64,000 bases of DNA from Brevibacterium siliguriense (GTDB lineage Bacteria; Actinomycetota; Actinomycetes; Actinomycetales; Brevibacteriaceae): NCBI RefSeq assembly GCF_900105315.1, contig NZ_LT629766.1, positions 3,534,001-3,598,000 on the forward strand. The letters run 5' to 3'. Shown here in pieces: positions 34,845 to 47,182 of this stretch. Each line of letters opens with the position of its first letter. Positions within the stretch are counted from its first letter, which is position 1. Below the pieces are notes generated by a model. The model was not told where the DNA came from, made no database searches, and was given only the letters and a program-made list of their open reading frames with translations. The position numbers and the translations under genes are program-made.

Positions 34845-35710
34845 CGGTTCACCACCGTCCCGTCGAGGTCGAAGGAATCATCGGGCAGGTCGTGGTGATC
34901 GACGCACTCCTCCTCACCGCCGACGACGACAAGGCGTCCGCCGACACGGACGACTTCGACCTGAGAGCCGTAGAGGCGGGACAGCGATTCGGTGGTCATC
35001 ACCTCGGCGGGGGTGCCGATGAGGAAGTGCCCGCCGACGATGTAGAGGACCCGGTCGACATACGGCAGGATCGGGTTGATCTCGTGAGTGACGAAGACGA
35101 CGGCGGCATCGCGTTTGACCCGCTGCTCATGCAGCAGCGCAGCCACCACCTGCTGGTGGTGCAGGTCGAGCGACAGCAACGGTTCATCGCAGAGCAGCAC
35201 CGTGGGATCGTTGGCCAGGGACTGCGCCACACGCAGCCGCTGCAACTCACCGCCGGAGACCGTGCCGGCAGGAGCATCGGCATAGTCGGTGGCGCCGACG
35301 GAGGCCAAAAGGTCCTCGACTTTCCTCTTCCGACCCCGGGACAGCAGGCCCATCCCCCACCTGTGCCCGTCGATGCCCATACGCACCAGATCGCGGCCGC
35401 GCATCGGAGTGTGCGGGTCGATTCCGCGCTGCTGCGGAATATAGCCGATGGCAGGGTTGCCCTTGTGGATTTGTCGACCGCCGACCTCAGCGGTGCCGGC
35501 TGACAGCGAGTTCTGTCCCAGCAGCACCTTGAGCAGCGAGGTCTTGCCGGTGCCGTTGGGACCGAGCACGGCGAGGAACTCCCCCGGCGCGACATCGAGG
35601 TCGAGATCGTGCCAGAGCACGCGCGGACCGAACCGCAGTTCGGCATCGCGCAGTCGAACCACCGGCTCCCGTGATGTTGCCGGTGCGGAAGCGTCGGATT
35701 CCTTCGCCAT
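34841..35710 (-). CDS. Zinc/manganese ABC transporter ATP-binding protein
   Basis: This cytosolic ATPase subunit (289 aa) has Walker A LGPNGTGKTSLLKVLLG near residue 49, the Q-loop in GYIPQQRG, the signature TVSGGELQRLRVAQ near 150, Walker B VLLCDEPLLSLD near 172 and the H-loop VFVTHE. The C-terminal 35 residues are acidic. The gene starts 2 nt after the binding-protein stop and is certainly co-transcribed with it and the permease. Confidence 0.93.
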   Translation of the reverse strand: MAKESDASAPATSREPVVRLRDAELRFGPRVLWHDLDLDVAPGEFLAVLGPNGTGKTSLLKVLLGQNSLSAGTAEVGGRQIHKGNPAIGYIPQQRGIDPHTPMRGRDLVRMGIDGHRWGMGLLSRGRKRKVEDLLASVGATDYADAPAGTVSGGELQRLRVAQSLANDPTVLLCDEPLLSLDLHHQQVVAALLHEQRVKRDAAVVFVTHEINPILPYVDRVLYIVGGHFLIGTPAEVMTTESLSRLYGSQVEVVRVGGRLVVVGGEEECVDHHDLPDDSFDLDGTVVNR

Positions 35711-35712
35711 AG

Positions 35713-36783
35713 TCAGTGCTTGTGCCCTTCGAGTGCGGTTGAGATATCGGTGATGTAGCCACCCATCCAGTCGGCGTAGTGCGTTCCCGAAGGCATGGTC
35801 TCGGCAAGATCGACGACCGGGACGTCGGAGTCCTCCGCGGTGGACTTCAAGGCCTCTGCCTGCGGACCTGCCGCTTGAGTATTGTATCCAAGCAGCACGG
35901 CGTCGCCATCGGAGATCTGCTTCTCCGCGGCCTTGAGCACCAGCGGCGGCACATCATTGCCCTCTTCGACGGCGGCGAGGAACTCCATCGACGTGACGTT
36001 CTCCAACCCCATATCGTCGAACAGCCACAGCGGAATCGGTTCGGTCGCGGCGACATTCTCACCGCCGTGCTCCTTCTTCACCGCATCGATGTCATCCTGC
36101 AGCTCAGACAGCTGCGCCTTGTACTCCTTCGCGTTCGCCTCGAACTCACCCTGATGTTCAGGCAGGGCCTCGCCGAGGTGGGTCGCAGCCTCGTCGACGA
36201 GTTTCGTCATCGTCGGGACCGAGTACCACAGATGTTCGTTGAATGATCCGTGATCGTGGCCTTCGTGGCCCTCTTCCTCGTTGACTTCATCAGCGTGCTC
36301 GTGGTCATGGGCTTCCTCGTCCTCGTGGCTGTGCCCGCCCCCGTGAGCTTCCTCTTCGTCATGACCGTCACCGTGATCGTGATCGTGCGGTTCGTTGCCG
36401 AGACCTTCCGAGCCGGGCAGTCCGGAGATCGAGACGGTGTCGATGATGTCGACTTCAGCGCCGGAGGCGTCGAGCATACCGGTCATGAATGCGTCGTAGC
36501 CGCCGCCGTTCTGAACCACGAGGTCAGCCTTTGACAACTTGAGGCGGTCCTGAGTGGTCGCTTCGTAGGAGTGCGGGTCCTGGTTCGGATCATCGATGAT
36601 CGGGCTGACATCGGCGAAGTCGCCGGCGACCTGGGAGACGATATCGGCGTAGACGTTGGTCGAGGTCACGACGCGTAGTGCCCCCGTATCGGCTTCGGAG
36701 GCTTGTCCACCGCAGCCGCTGAGAACCAATGTCGCCGAGGAGGCGATGGCAGCGGTGGTGAGAAGAATGCGCGACGAGGTCAT
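35713..36783 (-). CDS. Zinc ABC transporter substrate-binding lipoprotein (ZnuA-like)
   Basis: This extracytoplasmic metal-binding lipoprotein has 356 aa. The signal peptide ends in the lipobox LVLSGC with the lipidated Cys at 24. The cluster A-I fold shows VVTSTNVYADIVSQVAGDF, DPHSYEATTQDRLKLSKADL, HLWYSVPTM and LGYNTQA. A long His/Asp/Glu-rich insert (about residues 133-185) points to zinc. ATG 36783 has AAAGG 7 nt upstream. The operon is probably repressed when metal is plentiful, through the palindrome at 36855-36870. Confidence 0.92.
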   Translation of the reverse strand: MTSSRILLTTAAIASSATLVLSGCGGQASEADTGALRVVTSTNVYADIVSQVAGDFADVSPIIDDPNQDPHSYEATTQDRLKLSKADLVVQNGGGYDAFMTGMLDASGAEVDIIDTVSISGLPGSEGLGNEPHDHDHGDGHDEEEAHGGGHSHEDEEAHDHEHADEVNEEEGHEGHDHGSFNEHLWYSVPTMTKLVDEAATHLGEALPEHQGEFEANAKEYKAQLSELQDDIDAVKKEHGGENVAATEPIPLWLFDDMGLENVTSMEFLAAVEEGNDVPPLVLKAAEKQISDGDAVLLGYNTQAAGPQAEALKSTAEDSDVPVVDLAETMPSGTHYADWMGGYITDISTALEGHKH

Positions 36784-36854
36784 GTGGAGCCTTTCTAAGG
36801 CATCGAGGTTCAAGCAACATCGTCGACGATACTCAGATCAGAGGTTCGCCACTA

Positions 36855-36870
36855 ATATAAATATTTATAT
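36855..36870. promoter_or_regulatory. AT-only 16-bp palindrome, candidate operator of the metal ABC operon
   Basis: ATATAAATATTTATAT is a perfect palindrome inside the most AT-rich 40 bp of the window, 72 nt before the start of the binding-protein gene. It can serve as both the -10 region and the binding site of a Zur-, MntR- or DtxR-type repressor; the sequence does not match a known consensus that I recall. Confidence 0.5.
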
Positions 36871-36946
36871 ATAGCAACGCTTTTATATGTCGCTGTCGGT
36901 GCGTCTTCCCTCGCTTCGACCGGACCCGAAACTGCAAATCTCTCGA

Positions 36947-37004
36947 TCAACGCGAACTTTGAAAAGAACGTCGCTGGCGACGACTTTTTCAATTTTCGCG
37001 TTGA
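36947..37004. repeat. Imperfect 58-bp palindrome, family 2
   Basis: Arms meet at 36975/36976; 24 of 29 positions pair, one is G-T and four do not match. It begins TCAACGCGAA and ends TTCGCGTTGA. It is clearly related to the element at 60325-60380. It follows the asd terminator on the leftward transcript. Confidence 0.8.
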
Positions 37005-37035
37005 CTGAGCACCCCAAATACATCGAGGGACGCAG

Positions 37036-37065
37036 AACCGCCCGGGAGTCTCCTCCCGGGCGGTT
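37036..37065. terminator. Terminator after asd
   Basis: A 13-bp GC-rich perfect stem (37036-37048 with 37053-37065, arm AACCGCCCGGGAG) with a 4-nt loop lies 49 nt after the leftward asd gene. Confidence 0.85.
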
Positions 37066-37113
37066 GCGATCTTCAGTCAGCCGCTGATTGCGATTACTCA
37101 GCGGCAGAACGTC

Positions 37114-39488
<2,375 letters not shown>

Positions 39489-39816
39489 TGCAGTATCTTC
39501 CTTATCGCTGATAAGTTCCGTGCCAGGCGATCGATTCCATGGTTCCAAACATGGAGGTCTCGTGCTGCATCGATCAGGATTTCAGCCGTGTCGGGCTCCC
39601 GGCACCTGAACCATTGTATGAGGTAGGTCATTTCGGTTCACCTTCGGCCGCCATTCAGACACCGCCTGACCGGGCCGAATGTCACCTGTCCGCACCCCGC
39701 TCGATCAGCGCGCACATGGGCGAGTCCGGGGTCGACCACAAGCCGTTCAGCCTCTGCTCAGAAATCGTTATACTCCGGGACCGCGAACCCCGGTTCGCAT
39801 CCCCTCGCCGAGGCGG
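39489..39816 (-). promoter_or_regulatory. Leader and promoter region of lysC
   Basis: This 328-nt gene-free stretch lies between recR and lysC. Near 39770 the complementary strand carries TATAAC, a possible -10. A 48-codon frame (39631 down to 39485) ends in a TGA overlapping the lysC GTG, but its codon use is poor for this genome. I see no lysine riboswitch or other known leader element. A GCCGAGGCGG motif lies at 39807. Confidence 0.4.
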
Positions 39817-40422
39817 TCAGTCGATTTCGCGGCGACCGGAGAATGCTCGTCCGAGGGTGACCTCGTCGGCGTATTCGAGGTCACCACCGACGGGCAGCCC
39901 CGAGGCCAGGCGCGTGACGGTCACACCGAGTGATCCGAGCAGCCGGACGAGGTAAGTGGCGGTGGCTTCGCCTTCGAGGTTCGGGTCGGTGGCGATGACG
40001 GTCTCCTTGACCTCACCGTCCTGCAGGCGGGTCATGAGCTCCTTGATCCGCAGATTGTCTGGCCCGACCCCTGCCATCGGGTCGATGGCTCCACCGAGGA
40101 CGTGGTAGAGACCCCGGTATTCCCTGGTCCGTTCGATTGCGACGACGTCCTTGGGCTCTTCGACCACGCAGATCATCGACCGATCGCGGCGCGGATCCTG
40201 GCACACCGTGCATTCGGCTTCTTCGGAGACGTTTCCGCAGATCTCGCAGAACCGCACCCGCTTCTTCACGTCTGTGAGCGCCTGTGCCAGCGCATTGACG
40301 TCCTGCGAGTCCGTCTGCAGGATGTGGAACGCCAGACGCTGGGCCGATTTCGGCCCGATGCCCGGAAGCTTGCCGAACTCTTCGACCAAGTCCTGGAGGG
40401 CACCTTCGTATACAGCGCTCAT
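39817..40422 (-). CDS. recR: Recombination mediator RecR
   Basis: RecR works with RecF/RecO to load RecA on gapped DNA. The 201-aa protein has the helix-hairpin-helix [17 protein letters not shown] near residue 19, a four-Cys zinc finger ([16 protein letters not shown]) near 59, and a Toprim domain with [14 protein letters not shown] and [14 protein letters not shown]. The start overlaps the dnaX stop by 4 nt, the usual dnaX-recR pair. Confidence 0.96.
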   Translation of the reverse strand: MSAVYEGALQDLVEEFGKLPGIGPKSAQRLAFHILQTDSQDVNALAQALTDVKKRVRFCEICGNVSEEAECTVCQDPRRDRSMICVVEEPKDVVAIERTREYRGLYHVLGGAIDPMAGVGPDNLRIKELMTRLQDGEVKETVIATDPNLEGEATATYLVRLLGSLGVTVTRLASGLPVGGDLEYADEVTLGRAFSGRREID

Positions 40423-43400
40423 ACTTCTCTTTCGTCAATGATTTCGCCGCCGAGGACCCGAGCGATCACGTCGACGCCCATCTGCGGCGCTTCGGAGACG
40501 TCGAGGTCCGTTTCCGGATCATACTCGTCCTCGTCCGATCCCGACCGCTGCGGGTAGGGGGTCGATTCCGGCGCCGAGGCGGCTCCAGGTGCCGGCCCGC
40601 CCGCCGGGTTGCCCTGTGGTGCAGATCCAAATCCGGATCCGGCCGGCGGAGTGGTGGTGACACCGTGCTTCTCGGCGAGTGCGGCGAAGCGCGATTTGAA
40701 CGGTTTCTCTCCCCCGCTGGTCGATGCCGGTGGCGGAGACTGCACGGCCGGTGGCTGCTGCTCGAAGGCGCCTCCCCCGAAGTCGCCGGAGTTGTCGGCG
40801 AGATCGGGGTAGTCGAGATCGTCATCGGGCGGTGGTACGACGACGGCTCCGACGTCGACGGCGCCGCTGCCTGCGCTCGTCTCGTCCACGTCAGCCGAGG
40901 CGGTGCCAGTCGATTCGTGGTCAGCCGGCGAGGTGTCGATCGGTGAGGGACCGTCGTTCCAGTTCGGTTCTTCCCACCTCGGTTCGACGTACTCCATTGG
41001 CGAATCGTCGGCGACGCCGGACGAACCCACTGTTGCAGATCCTTGCTGAGGGGAAGGATCAGGATGGCCGAAGTCGTCGGCCGCTGAAGTGCCTGCCGAA
41101 TTGGTACCAGCGTCGGTTGGTTCAGTTCCGACGTCGGCCGGTGGACCGAAGAAGTCGTCGTCAGAGAGGTCGGGCACAACGGTGTCCGGGGCGACTGTTT
41201 CGGAAGAATCGTGGTCAGGAACGCTCGGTTCATCAGCGTTCCACGTTTGAGCTTCGAGTGCCGACTCTTCTCCCGGACCCGCGCCATCGTATTGTGGGTT
41301 CGCGCTCGCGTCGTGGCTATCGGACTGCGCAGTATCCGCAGATCCCTCATCGGCTTGCTCGGCCTCACCAGAGTGGTTGCTGTGTGTCGTGTGTTCAGTC
41401 GTCGGACCCGGCTGTTCTCCCTCCTCGTCGTCGGAGGACCAGGGTCCCTGGGGCGGGCCGCTGGGTTCCCAGAACTTCTCGTGATCGACCTGCGGCTTGT
41501 CGACCTCGCGGGTGCCGACGACTGCGGCGACTTCCTGCGGGCTCGGGCGGCGCTGGCTGGGTGCCGGTCCGTGGTTGCTTCCGGAGTCGTTCATCGGCGG
41601 AGCCGAGGAGACTTTGCCCTGGCTGCCGCCTCCGGCAGTTCCTCCACCGATCCGACCGACATCGCCGATGTCGATACGGGCCTGGATGCCGAGGACGTCG
41701 TTGATCGCCGCAGCGAGTTTGGCTGCGTGGTCGCGCTGCTGGAATCCCTGCACGGATCCGGCGTTGTTGAAGCCGAGGTAGACGACTCCGTCGGAGAACG
41801 ACTGCGGGATCGCATTGGCCGCGATGATTGCACGAGTCAGACGGCTGCGCTTCTCCACCGAGGCGAGGATGCTCGGCCAGGCACGACGGATGGCTTCGAT
41901 CTCACCGCCGATATCACCGGATCCTGCGACCGAGGTGGCTTCCGGTGCCGCAGCCTGCTCTGACCGCGAGGCTTCCCCCGGTCCCGTCGGCGCCCCAGAC
42001 GTCGGCGATGGCGCAGACTGGTCCAGAGACTGCTCGCCGGCTTGGCGCTGAGGCTGGTTCCCCGGCGCGGAGCCGGAGGAAGGGGCACCGGCAGGACCCG
42101 GCCGCTGCTGATTGCTTCGCTCAGGCTGCGGCTCGGTATCCGGCGCACGCCCCACCTGGGGCGAGGGCTCGGAAGACGGCTGCTGATTCTGCGCTGGCTG
42201 GCGCTCGGCTGCGGCCGGAGTGTCTTCGACAGACTGCTGCTGCGTGGGTTCCGCCGGTGCCGACTGAGGTTCAGGCTCGCGCCGCGACGGCTGTTCCTGT
42301 TGCGCCCGTTGTCCCGACTGCCCCTGCCGCTCTTGCTGAGCTGGCTGATCCGGCTGTCCCTGCTGCTCTGGCTGCGCCGGAGGTTCGTTGAGCATCGACT
42401 CGGCGGCCGCGGCCATGGCCGCGATGTCGTCGAAGTCGTCATGAGCGGCGCTCTGGGGCTGTCCGGCGGACGCGTTCGCAGCCGGTGCCCCGGCTCCATG
42501 ACCTGCCCCACCAGCAGTCTGTCCACCGGTAGACGGCCGACCGGTCGCCTGTCCCTGATCGCCGGCAGGTGCCTGCACCTGACCTGTTCCACCGACCGGA
42601 GCGCCTTGTCCCTGAACAGCTCCCTGATCCGGAGCGGCCTGTACCGGAGGCACGTTCGCGGCCACACCTGTGGCCGACATTCCGATGCGACGTTCCATCC
42701 GCTCGACGCGGCTGAGCACGGCGTCCCGGCTGCGACCGGAACCAGGCAGCAGAATTCGGGCACAGATGAGTTCGAGCTGCAGCCTCGGCGAGGTCGCCCC
42801 CGACATCTCCGTCAGGCCCACGTTGAGCAGGTCCGCGGCACGGGAGAGCTCACCCTGTCCGAAGCCGTTGGCCTGCAGAGTCAGCCTCTCCAGACGATCC
42901 GGCGGAACTTCGGGCAGGAAGGCATGGGCCGCCTCGGGGGCGGCATTGATGACGATGAGATCGCGGAAGCGCTCCAGCAGATCTTCGACGAAGCGCCGCG
43001 GATCCTGACCGGATTCGATGACCCGCTCCACCGCGCGGTACACCCCTGCCCCATCACCAGCGGAGAACGCATCGACGATGTCGGACACCAGCGAATCCGG
43101 AGTGTATCCGAGCAGCGCGATGGCCCGACCGTAGTCGACCCCGTCGGGTCCTGAACCGGCGATGAGCTGGTCGAGGACGGACAGCGTGTCACGCACCGAT
43201 CCCCCGCCGGCTCGAACGACCAACGGCAGCACGCCCTTGGCCACCTGCACACCCTCACGCGTGCACAGCTCGTCGAGATAGTTGCCCAAAGCCTCCGGCG
43301 GCACCAGGCGGAACGGATAGTGGTGGGTCCTGGACCGTATCGTGCCGATGACCTTCTCGGGCTCGGTCGTGGCGAAGACGAATTTGATGTGCGGCGGCGG

Positions 43401-43838
43401 CTCTTCGACGATCTTGAGCAGAGCGTTGAAGCCCTGCGAGGTGACCATGTGCGCCTCATCGAGGATGAACACCTTGTACCGGTCGCGCGCGGGCGCATAG
43501 ACGGCGCGCTCACGCAGGTCACGAGCGTCATCGACGCCGTTGTGGCTGGCCGCGTCGATCTCAACGACATCGAGCGAACCGGGTCCGCCGTTGGCCAGAT
43601 CCCGACAGCTCGGGCATTCCCCGCACGGCACCGGAGTCGGCCCCTGCTCACAATTGAGGCACCGGGCCAGGATCCGCGCCGAGGTGGTCTTTCCACACCC
43701 GCGCGGGCCCGAGAACAGGTAGGCATGGTTGATGCGGCCACGTTCGATGGCGGCCTTCAGCGGATCGGTCACATGCTCTTGACCGATGACCTCGTCGAAG
43801 GTCTCTGGGCGGTATCTTCTGTACAGTGCGGTGGACAC
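40419..43838 (-). CDS. dnaX: DNA polymerase III subunits gamma and tau
   Basis: DnaX is the ATPase of the clamp loader. The product of 1139 aa starts [20 protein letters not shown]; Walker A is [16 protein letters not shown] near residue 41, the zinc Cys cluster [19 protein letters not shown] follows, and DEAHM is near 115. Domain III ends near 370. From about 390 to the end the protein is very Gln/Pro/Glu/Ser/Asp-rich with one folded block near 620-705 ([16 protein letters not shown]). GTG 43838 was chosen; TAGGCT lies 7 nt upstream. I see no A-run that would support programmed frameshifting to make gamma. Confidence 0.94.
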   Translation of the reverse strand: MSTALYRRYRPETFDEVIGQEHVTDPLKAAIERGRINHAYLFSGPRGCGKTTSARILARCLNCEQGPTPVPCGECPSCRDLANGGPGSLDVVEIDAASHNGVDDARDLRERAVYAPARDRYKVFILDEAHMVTSQGFNALLKIVEEPPPHIKFVFATTEPEKVIGTIRSRTHHYPFRLVPPEALGNYLDELCTREGVQVAKGVLPLVVRAGGGSVRDTLSVLDQLIAGSGPDGVDYGRAIALLGYTPDSLVSDIVDAFSAGDGAGVYRAVERVIESGQDPRRFVEDLLERFRDLIVINAAPEAAHAFLPEVPPDRLERLTLQANGFGQGELSRAADLLNVGLTEMSGATSPRLQLELICARILLPGSGRSRDAVLSRVERMERRIGMSATGVAANVPPVQAAPDQGAVQGQGAPVGGTGQVQAPAGDQGQATGRPSTGGQTAGGAGHGAGAPAANASAGQPQSAAHDDFDDIAAMAAAAESMLNEPPAQPEQQGQPDQPAQQERQGQSGQRAQQEQPSRREPEPQSAPAEPTQQQSVEDTPAAAERQPAQNQQPSSEPSPQVGRAPDTEPQPERSNQQRPGPAGAPSSGSAPGNQPQRQAGEQSLDQSAPSPTSGAPTGPGEASRSEQAAAPEATSVAGSGDIGGEIEAIRRAWPSILASVEKRSRLTRAIIAANAIPQSFSDGVVYLGFNNAGSVQGFQQRDHAAKLAAAINDVLGIQARIDIGDVGRIGGGTAGGGSQGKVSSAPPMNDSGSNHGPAPSQRRPSPQEVAAVVGTREVDKPQVDHEKFWEPSGPPQGPWSSDDEEGEQPGPTTEHTTHSNHSGEAEQADEGSADTAQSDSHDASANPQYDGAGPGEESALEAQTWNADEPSVPDHDSSETVAPDTVVPDLSDDDFFGPPADVGTEPTDAGTNSAGTSAADDFGHPDPSPQQGSATVGSSGVADDSPMEYVEPRWEEPNWNDGPSPIDTSPADHESTGTASADVDETSAGSGAVDVGAVVVPPPDDDLDYPDLADNSGDFGGGAFEQQPPAVQSPPPASTSGGEKPFKSRFAALAEKHGVTTTPPAGSGFGSAPQGNPAGGPAPGAASAPESTPYPQRSGSDEDEYDPETDLDVSEAPQMGVDVIARVLGGEIIDEREV

Positions 43839-43930
43839 GTCCCCTAGCCTAATGCCAAGAACTGACACGAGACACGGCCCCCGGACTCCCGCCGTTGTCG
43901 CTGACTTCCCGATCAGGCACGATAGAGATC

Positions 43931-44593
43931 ATGAGCTCAGCCACCCCCTCCCCCGACGAGAACGACCCCGCGAAGACCTTCCGCATCGGCCACAAGGAGC
44001 GCGACGAAGCGATCGAGATGCTGCGCGAAGCCGCCGGCGACGGTCGGATCACCGTCGACGAGCTCGATGAGCGGATGGAGAAGGTCCAGTCCGCGAAGTT
44101 CCCCATCGACCTCGACGAGGTGCTCTCCGACCTCACCACCGAACTGCCCTCCGATCGCTTCCGCCCCGCTTCAGCGGTCGCCCCCGCCGCCGGTCGCGCG
44201 ATGGCGATCCAAGGCCATGATCGATTCGATCCGCTCGTCATCAAGGCGGGCTGGGAATCCGAGGTCCGCCGCGCCAGATGGTTCGTCCCGCCCTACATTC
44301 GCTGCGAGCCGTCGATGTCGAACATCGAACTGAACTTCCTCGAGGTCGAGACCGATCTCGAGGTCATCGAAGTCGAGATCATCGCCGGAATGGGTGCGGT
44401 CGTCGTCGTCATCCCGGACGACTGGGCCGTCAACGTCGACCAGCTGTCGAAGACCTGGGGCAGCGTGAAATCAGTCGTCGATGCGGTGCCGACCGGCCGT
44501 CGCCCCCTCGTGCGCGTGGGCGGATCGATCGGGATGGGGTCCTTCAAGGCCCGGTTCGCGAACTACTTCGACCGCCGTCGAATGGCGAAATGA
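43931..44593 (+). CDS. DUF1707 domain protein
   Basis: The 220-aa protein has an N-terminal DUF1707 domain (RIGHKERDEAIEMLREAAGDG, then RITVDELDERMEKVQSAKF), which is common in actinobacterial proteins of unknown function. The C-terminal half (residues about 95-215) is a beta-helix-like region with MSNIELNFLEVETDLEVIEV and GSIGMGSFKARF, as in LiaF-type proteins. No membrane helix is present. ATG 43931 is used; upstream residues from TTG 43895 are less likely. Its stop overlaps the start of the next gene. Confidence 0.8.
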   Translation: MSSATPSPDENDPAKTFRIGHKERDEAIEMLREAAGDGRITVDELDERMEKVQSAKFPIDLDEVLSDLTTELPSDRFRPASAVAPAAGRAMAIQGHDRFDPLVIKAGWESEVRRARWFVPPYIRCEPSMSNIELNFLEVETDLEVIEVEIIAGMGAVVVVIPDDWAVNVDQLSKTWGSVKSVVDAVPTGRRPLVRVGGSIGMGSFKARFANYFDRRRMAK

Positions 44594-44841
44594 TGCAGCC
44601 CGGACTCGGCGCGATCATCTTCCTCACTCTGTGCATCATCGTCGTCTTCAGCGTCGGCGCCTTCCTCGTCTACCGGGTGATGAACACCCCCGGTTCGCAT
44701 ATCGGCTCCCGCCTGCCCAAACACGATCCCCACGCCGAGGCGGACCCCACCGATCCACGCGACCGCGGACCCGCTGAGGGCCGGGACGGACCCGACGGTC
44801 CCAGCGGAACCGACGACCCCGACGGGCCCCGGCAGTCCTGA
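44590..44841 (+). CDS. Small membrane protein with acidic Pro/Gly-rich tail
   Basis: The 83-aa product has one helix (AIIFLTLCIIVVFSVGAFLVY) and then a hydrophilic tail rich in Asp, Gly and Pro (GRDGPDGPSGTDDPDGP). It belongs to no family I know. ATG 44590 overlaps the TGA of the DUF1707 gene, so the two are coupled; ATG 44593 in the same frame is equally possible. Confidence 0.65.
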   Translation: MMQPGLGAIIFLTLCIIVVFSVGAFLVYRVMNTPGSHIGSRLPKHDPHAEADPTDPRDRGPAEGRDGPDGPSGTDDPDGPRQS

Positions 44842-44894
44842 AACCGGGTATCGGTGTCCTTGAAAACCGGTACCTGCCGTGATCGACTTTCACT

Positions 44895-45923
44895 ATGTCT
44901 GAGATTCAGATCACTCGCATCGCTGCCGACGATGAGTCTGCACTGCTGACATGGAACGACGTCATGCGCACCGCCTACACGCACGATCGCACCGCCGCCT
45001 GGTGGCGCAGCGCCGAGACGACGCTGACCCAATTCGCCAACCCGCGCCCCGGAGGGCAGGACATCGCCCTGGTGGGCCGCCTCGGCGAGGAGATCATCGG
45101 CGGTGTCGAGATCAGCCTTTCTCCCGAAAATCCGACCGATATCGAACTCGGTGTTCTCACCGATCACCGTCGACGGGGTTTCGGCACAGCCCTCGCCGAG
45201 GCGGCCGCACAGTTCCTGTGTGAGAGTGACCGAGCCTCGGCGATCGTGCAGACCGAGACCTACTGCCCGGCAGGTGTCGCCTTCGCGCAGGCGCACGGGA
45301 TGAGCGTCGGCAATGAAGAGCACCGGCTTTTGCTCGATCTGCCTGCCTATCTGGAGGCCGATGCGAATCGGTACAAGGATTCGGGCGCGTCGACGGTTGT
45401 GCCCGTGATCAGGGAGGACCCGGACTTCTCGGTCACCTCGTGGATTGGGGCCTGCCCCGAAGAGGTGCTGGAAGCCTGGACTCAGCTGCGGGAGCAGATG
45501 GATGAGGACGTGCCCATCGGCGATCTCACCCGCACCGCCAGCCACGCCAGCACCGCGGCGATCCGCAGCCACGAGGAGCGGATGGAAGAACAAGGCTGGA
45601 CCCTGGTGAGCTCGATGGCGCATGTGGGCGAACTCGCCGTCGGCTACACGGAGATCATGGTCTCCTCCCACGATCCGCAGATCGTCATCCAGGAGGACAC
45701 CCTGGTCGACCGTGCCTATCGGGGGCGCGGAATCAGTCGCGCGCTCAAGGTCGCGAACCTGCGCCAGCTGCCCGCGGTCGCGGCGACCACCTCGGCTGAA
45801 TGGGTGCAGACGTACACGGCGACGGACAACGAGCCGATGCTCGCGCTCAATCGGGATCTCGGGTTCTTCGTAGCCGATACGATGACCGCACTCGAGAAGA
45901 AGGACGTGTCCAGCCGCGCTTGA
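44895..45923 (+). CDS. Tandem GNAT family N-acetyltransferase
   Basis: The 342-aa protein has two GNAT folds in series, a layout shared with mycothiol synthase (MshD). The first has IELGVLTDHRRRGFGTALAE near residue 90; the second has EDTLVDRAYRGRGISRALKV near 275 and WVQTYTATDNEPMLALNRDL. Because MshD-like tandem proteins include many with other roles, no substrate is assigned. ATG 44895 lacks a clear ribosome binding site. Confidence 0.8.
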   Translation: MSEIQITRIAADDESALLTWNDVMRTAYTHDRTAAWWRSAETTLTQFANPRPGGQDIALVGRLGEEIIGGVEISLSPENPTDIELGVLTDHRRRGFGTALAEAAAQFLCESDRASAIVQTETYCPAGVAFAQAHGMSVGNEEHRLLLDLPAYLEADANRYKDSGASTVVPVIREDPDFSVTSWIGACPEEVLEAWTQLREQMDEDVPIGDLTRTASHASTAAIRSHEERMEEQGWTLVSSMAHVGELAVGYTEIMVSSHDPQIVIQEDTLVDRAYRGRGISRALKVANLRQLPAVAATTSAEWVQTYTATDNEPMLALNRDLGFFVADTMTALEKKDVSSRA

Positions 45924-45983
45924 GCGCCCGGTCGACTAGACTTGTCGAAGACCCGTCCGGCCACCGAAACGAAGCAGACCGTC

Positions 45984-46601
45984 GTGCCTTCAGAACTCCT
46001 CATCGCCGTCCTCGTCTTCATCGTCGTCGTCCTCGTGACCGTGCTCGTCATCCGAACACGTACCAACAAGACACAGAAGCAGCAGGAGCAGTCACAGCAG
46101 CCGGCCGCCCCGCGCGACCCTTTCGCCGCCGATCAGAACACCGGCGGCGACCCGGAAACCATCAAGGCCGGTGACCTCCTGGAATTCGGCAATGAGAAGT
46201 TCTTCGTCCGCGGGACTCTGCGCATCTCCGAGGGCGGCTACGACTGGGCCGAGCACTTCTTCCAGGCCGATGCCTCGGCGACCCGCATGTGGCTGAGCGT
46301 CGAACGTGACCCCGATGTGCAGGTCGCCCGCTGGCGCGACCGCCCCGACCTCGACATCGAGCCGAAGGCACGGACCATCACCGTCGACGGCACCGATTAC
46401 GACCTCGTCGAACACGGCACCGCCTCCTACCGGTCCGAAGGCACCACGGGGCTGAACGAGAAAGGCGGAGTCGACTATGTCGACTACGAATCCGGCGACG
46501 GCCGCCTGCTCGCCTTCGAGCGCTTCGACCACGGACGCTGGGAAGTCAGCACCGGGGAGACCATCCCGACCGGTTCCTTCACCATCTACTCCGGCAGCTG
46601 A
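45984..46601 (+). CDS. DUF4178 domain membrane-anchored protein
   Basis: The 205-aa protein has an N-terminal membrane helix (LLIAVLVFIVVVLVTVLVI) and a DUF4178 domain of beta strands (GDLLEFGNEKFFVRGTLRIS, GYDWAEHFF, GRWEVSTGETI). The role of DUF4178 is unknown, but it is regularly found beside spermidine-synthase-like genes, as here. GTG 45984 is preferred because the TTG at 45942 overlaps a -10-like TAGACT (45937-45942). First gene of a five-gene operon ending with speE. Confidence 0.82.
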   Translation: MPSELLIAVLVFIVVVLVTVLVIRTRTNKTQKQQEQSQQPAAPRDPFAADQNTGGDPETIKAGDLLEFGNEKFFVRGTLRISEGGYDWAEHFFQADASATRMWLSVERDPDVQVARWRDRPDLDIEPKARTITVDGTDYDLVEHGTASYRSEGTTGLNEKGGVDYVDYESGDGRLLAFERFDHGRWEVSTGETIPTGSFTIYSGS

Positions 46602-47182
46602 TGCTCACCCTCCCCCGCCCGCTCGATGTACCCTTCACCGACACCAGTGCCGAGGCGCTGCGGCTCAGCCTCGACCACGGCCGGATCGCCCCGTTGGCTT
46701 CCCGCAGCATCGAAGTGTCCACCGGCACCGAGGCGGCACCTCGGCTGACCCTCACTCTGACCGTCATCGGCTCCTCCCACCAGGCGATTCTGGTTGAGCG
46801 CACCAACGATGCGTTCATCGAGACCTTCGCCTGCCTCGGCGAGAATGCCGACGGTCCTTCGCCGTCACGACCGCAGTGGGACCACGAGGACGTCCGCCGC
46901 GGCCGGTGGGCCGGTTTCACCGAACATCGGTTCACCGCGACCCGCACGAAAGTCCGCGGTGACTTCCCGACCGCTGCCGCCGAGGTGCTTACCATCAGTG
47001 CCGACCGTGCCCGTACCGCTGACGACCACCTCTCGGTCGTGTTCCCCGGTCAGCCCGGAGCGCTGACGGCGCTGTCGCTGATCTGCGCTGAGTCCGAACT
47101 GATCGCGTGGCAGTCGTGGCACTGCTACCCGCAGCATCAGGAGATCGTCCACAGCAGCAGCGAATTGAGGAGGTCGACATGA
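46601..47182 (+). CDS. DUF2617 family protein
   Basis: The 193-aa protein matches the DUF2617 pattern: LDVPFTDTSAEALRLSLDHG near the start, LTLTVIGSSHQAILVERTND near residue 50, and the C-terminal WQSWHCYPQHQEIVHSSSEL. It has no membrane segment and its function is unknown. ATG 46601 shares one base with the stop of the DUF4178 gene. Confidence 0.82.
   Translation: MLTLPRPLDVPFTDTSAEALRLSLDHGRIAPLASRSIEVSTGTEAAPRLTLTLTVIGSSHQAILVERTNDAFIETFACLGENADGPSPSRPQWDHEDVRRGRWAGFTEHRFTATRTKVRGDFPTAAAEVLTISADRARTADDHLSVVFPGQPGALTALSLICAESELIAWQSWHCYPQHQEIVHSSSELRRST

Noticed and set aside
39489..39816. Lysine riboswitch in front of lysC
   Set aside because: The conserved L-box elements are not present on the coding strand.
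40419..43838. Programmed frameshift in dnaX giving gamma
   Set aside because: No slippery A6G-type sequence or downstream stem is visible, and the long form is intact.
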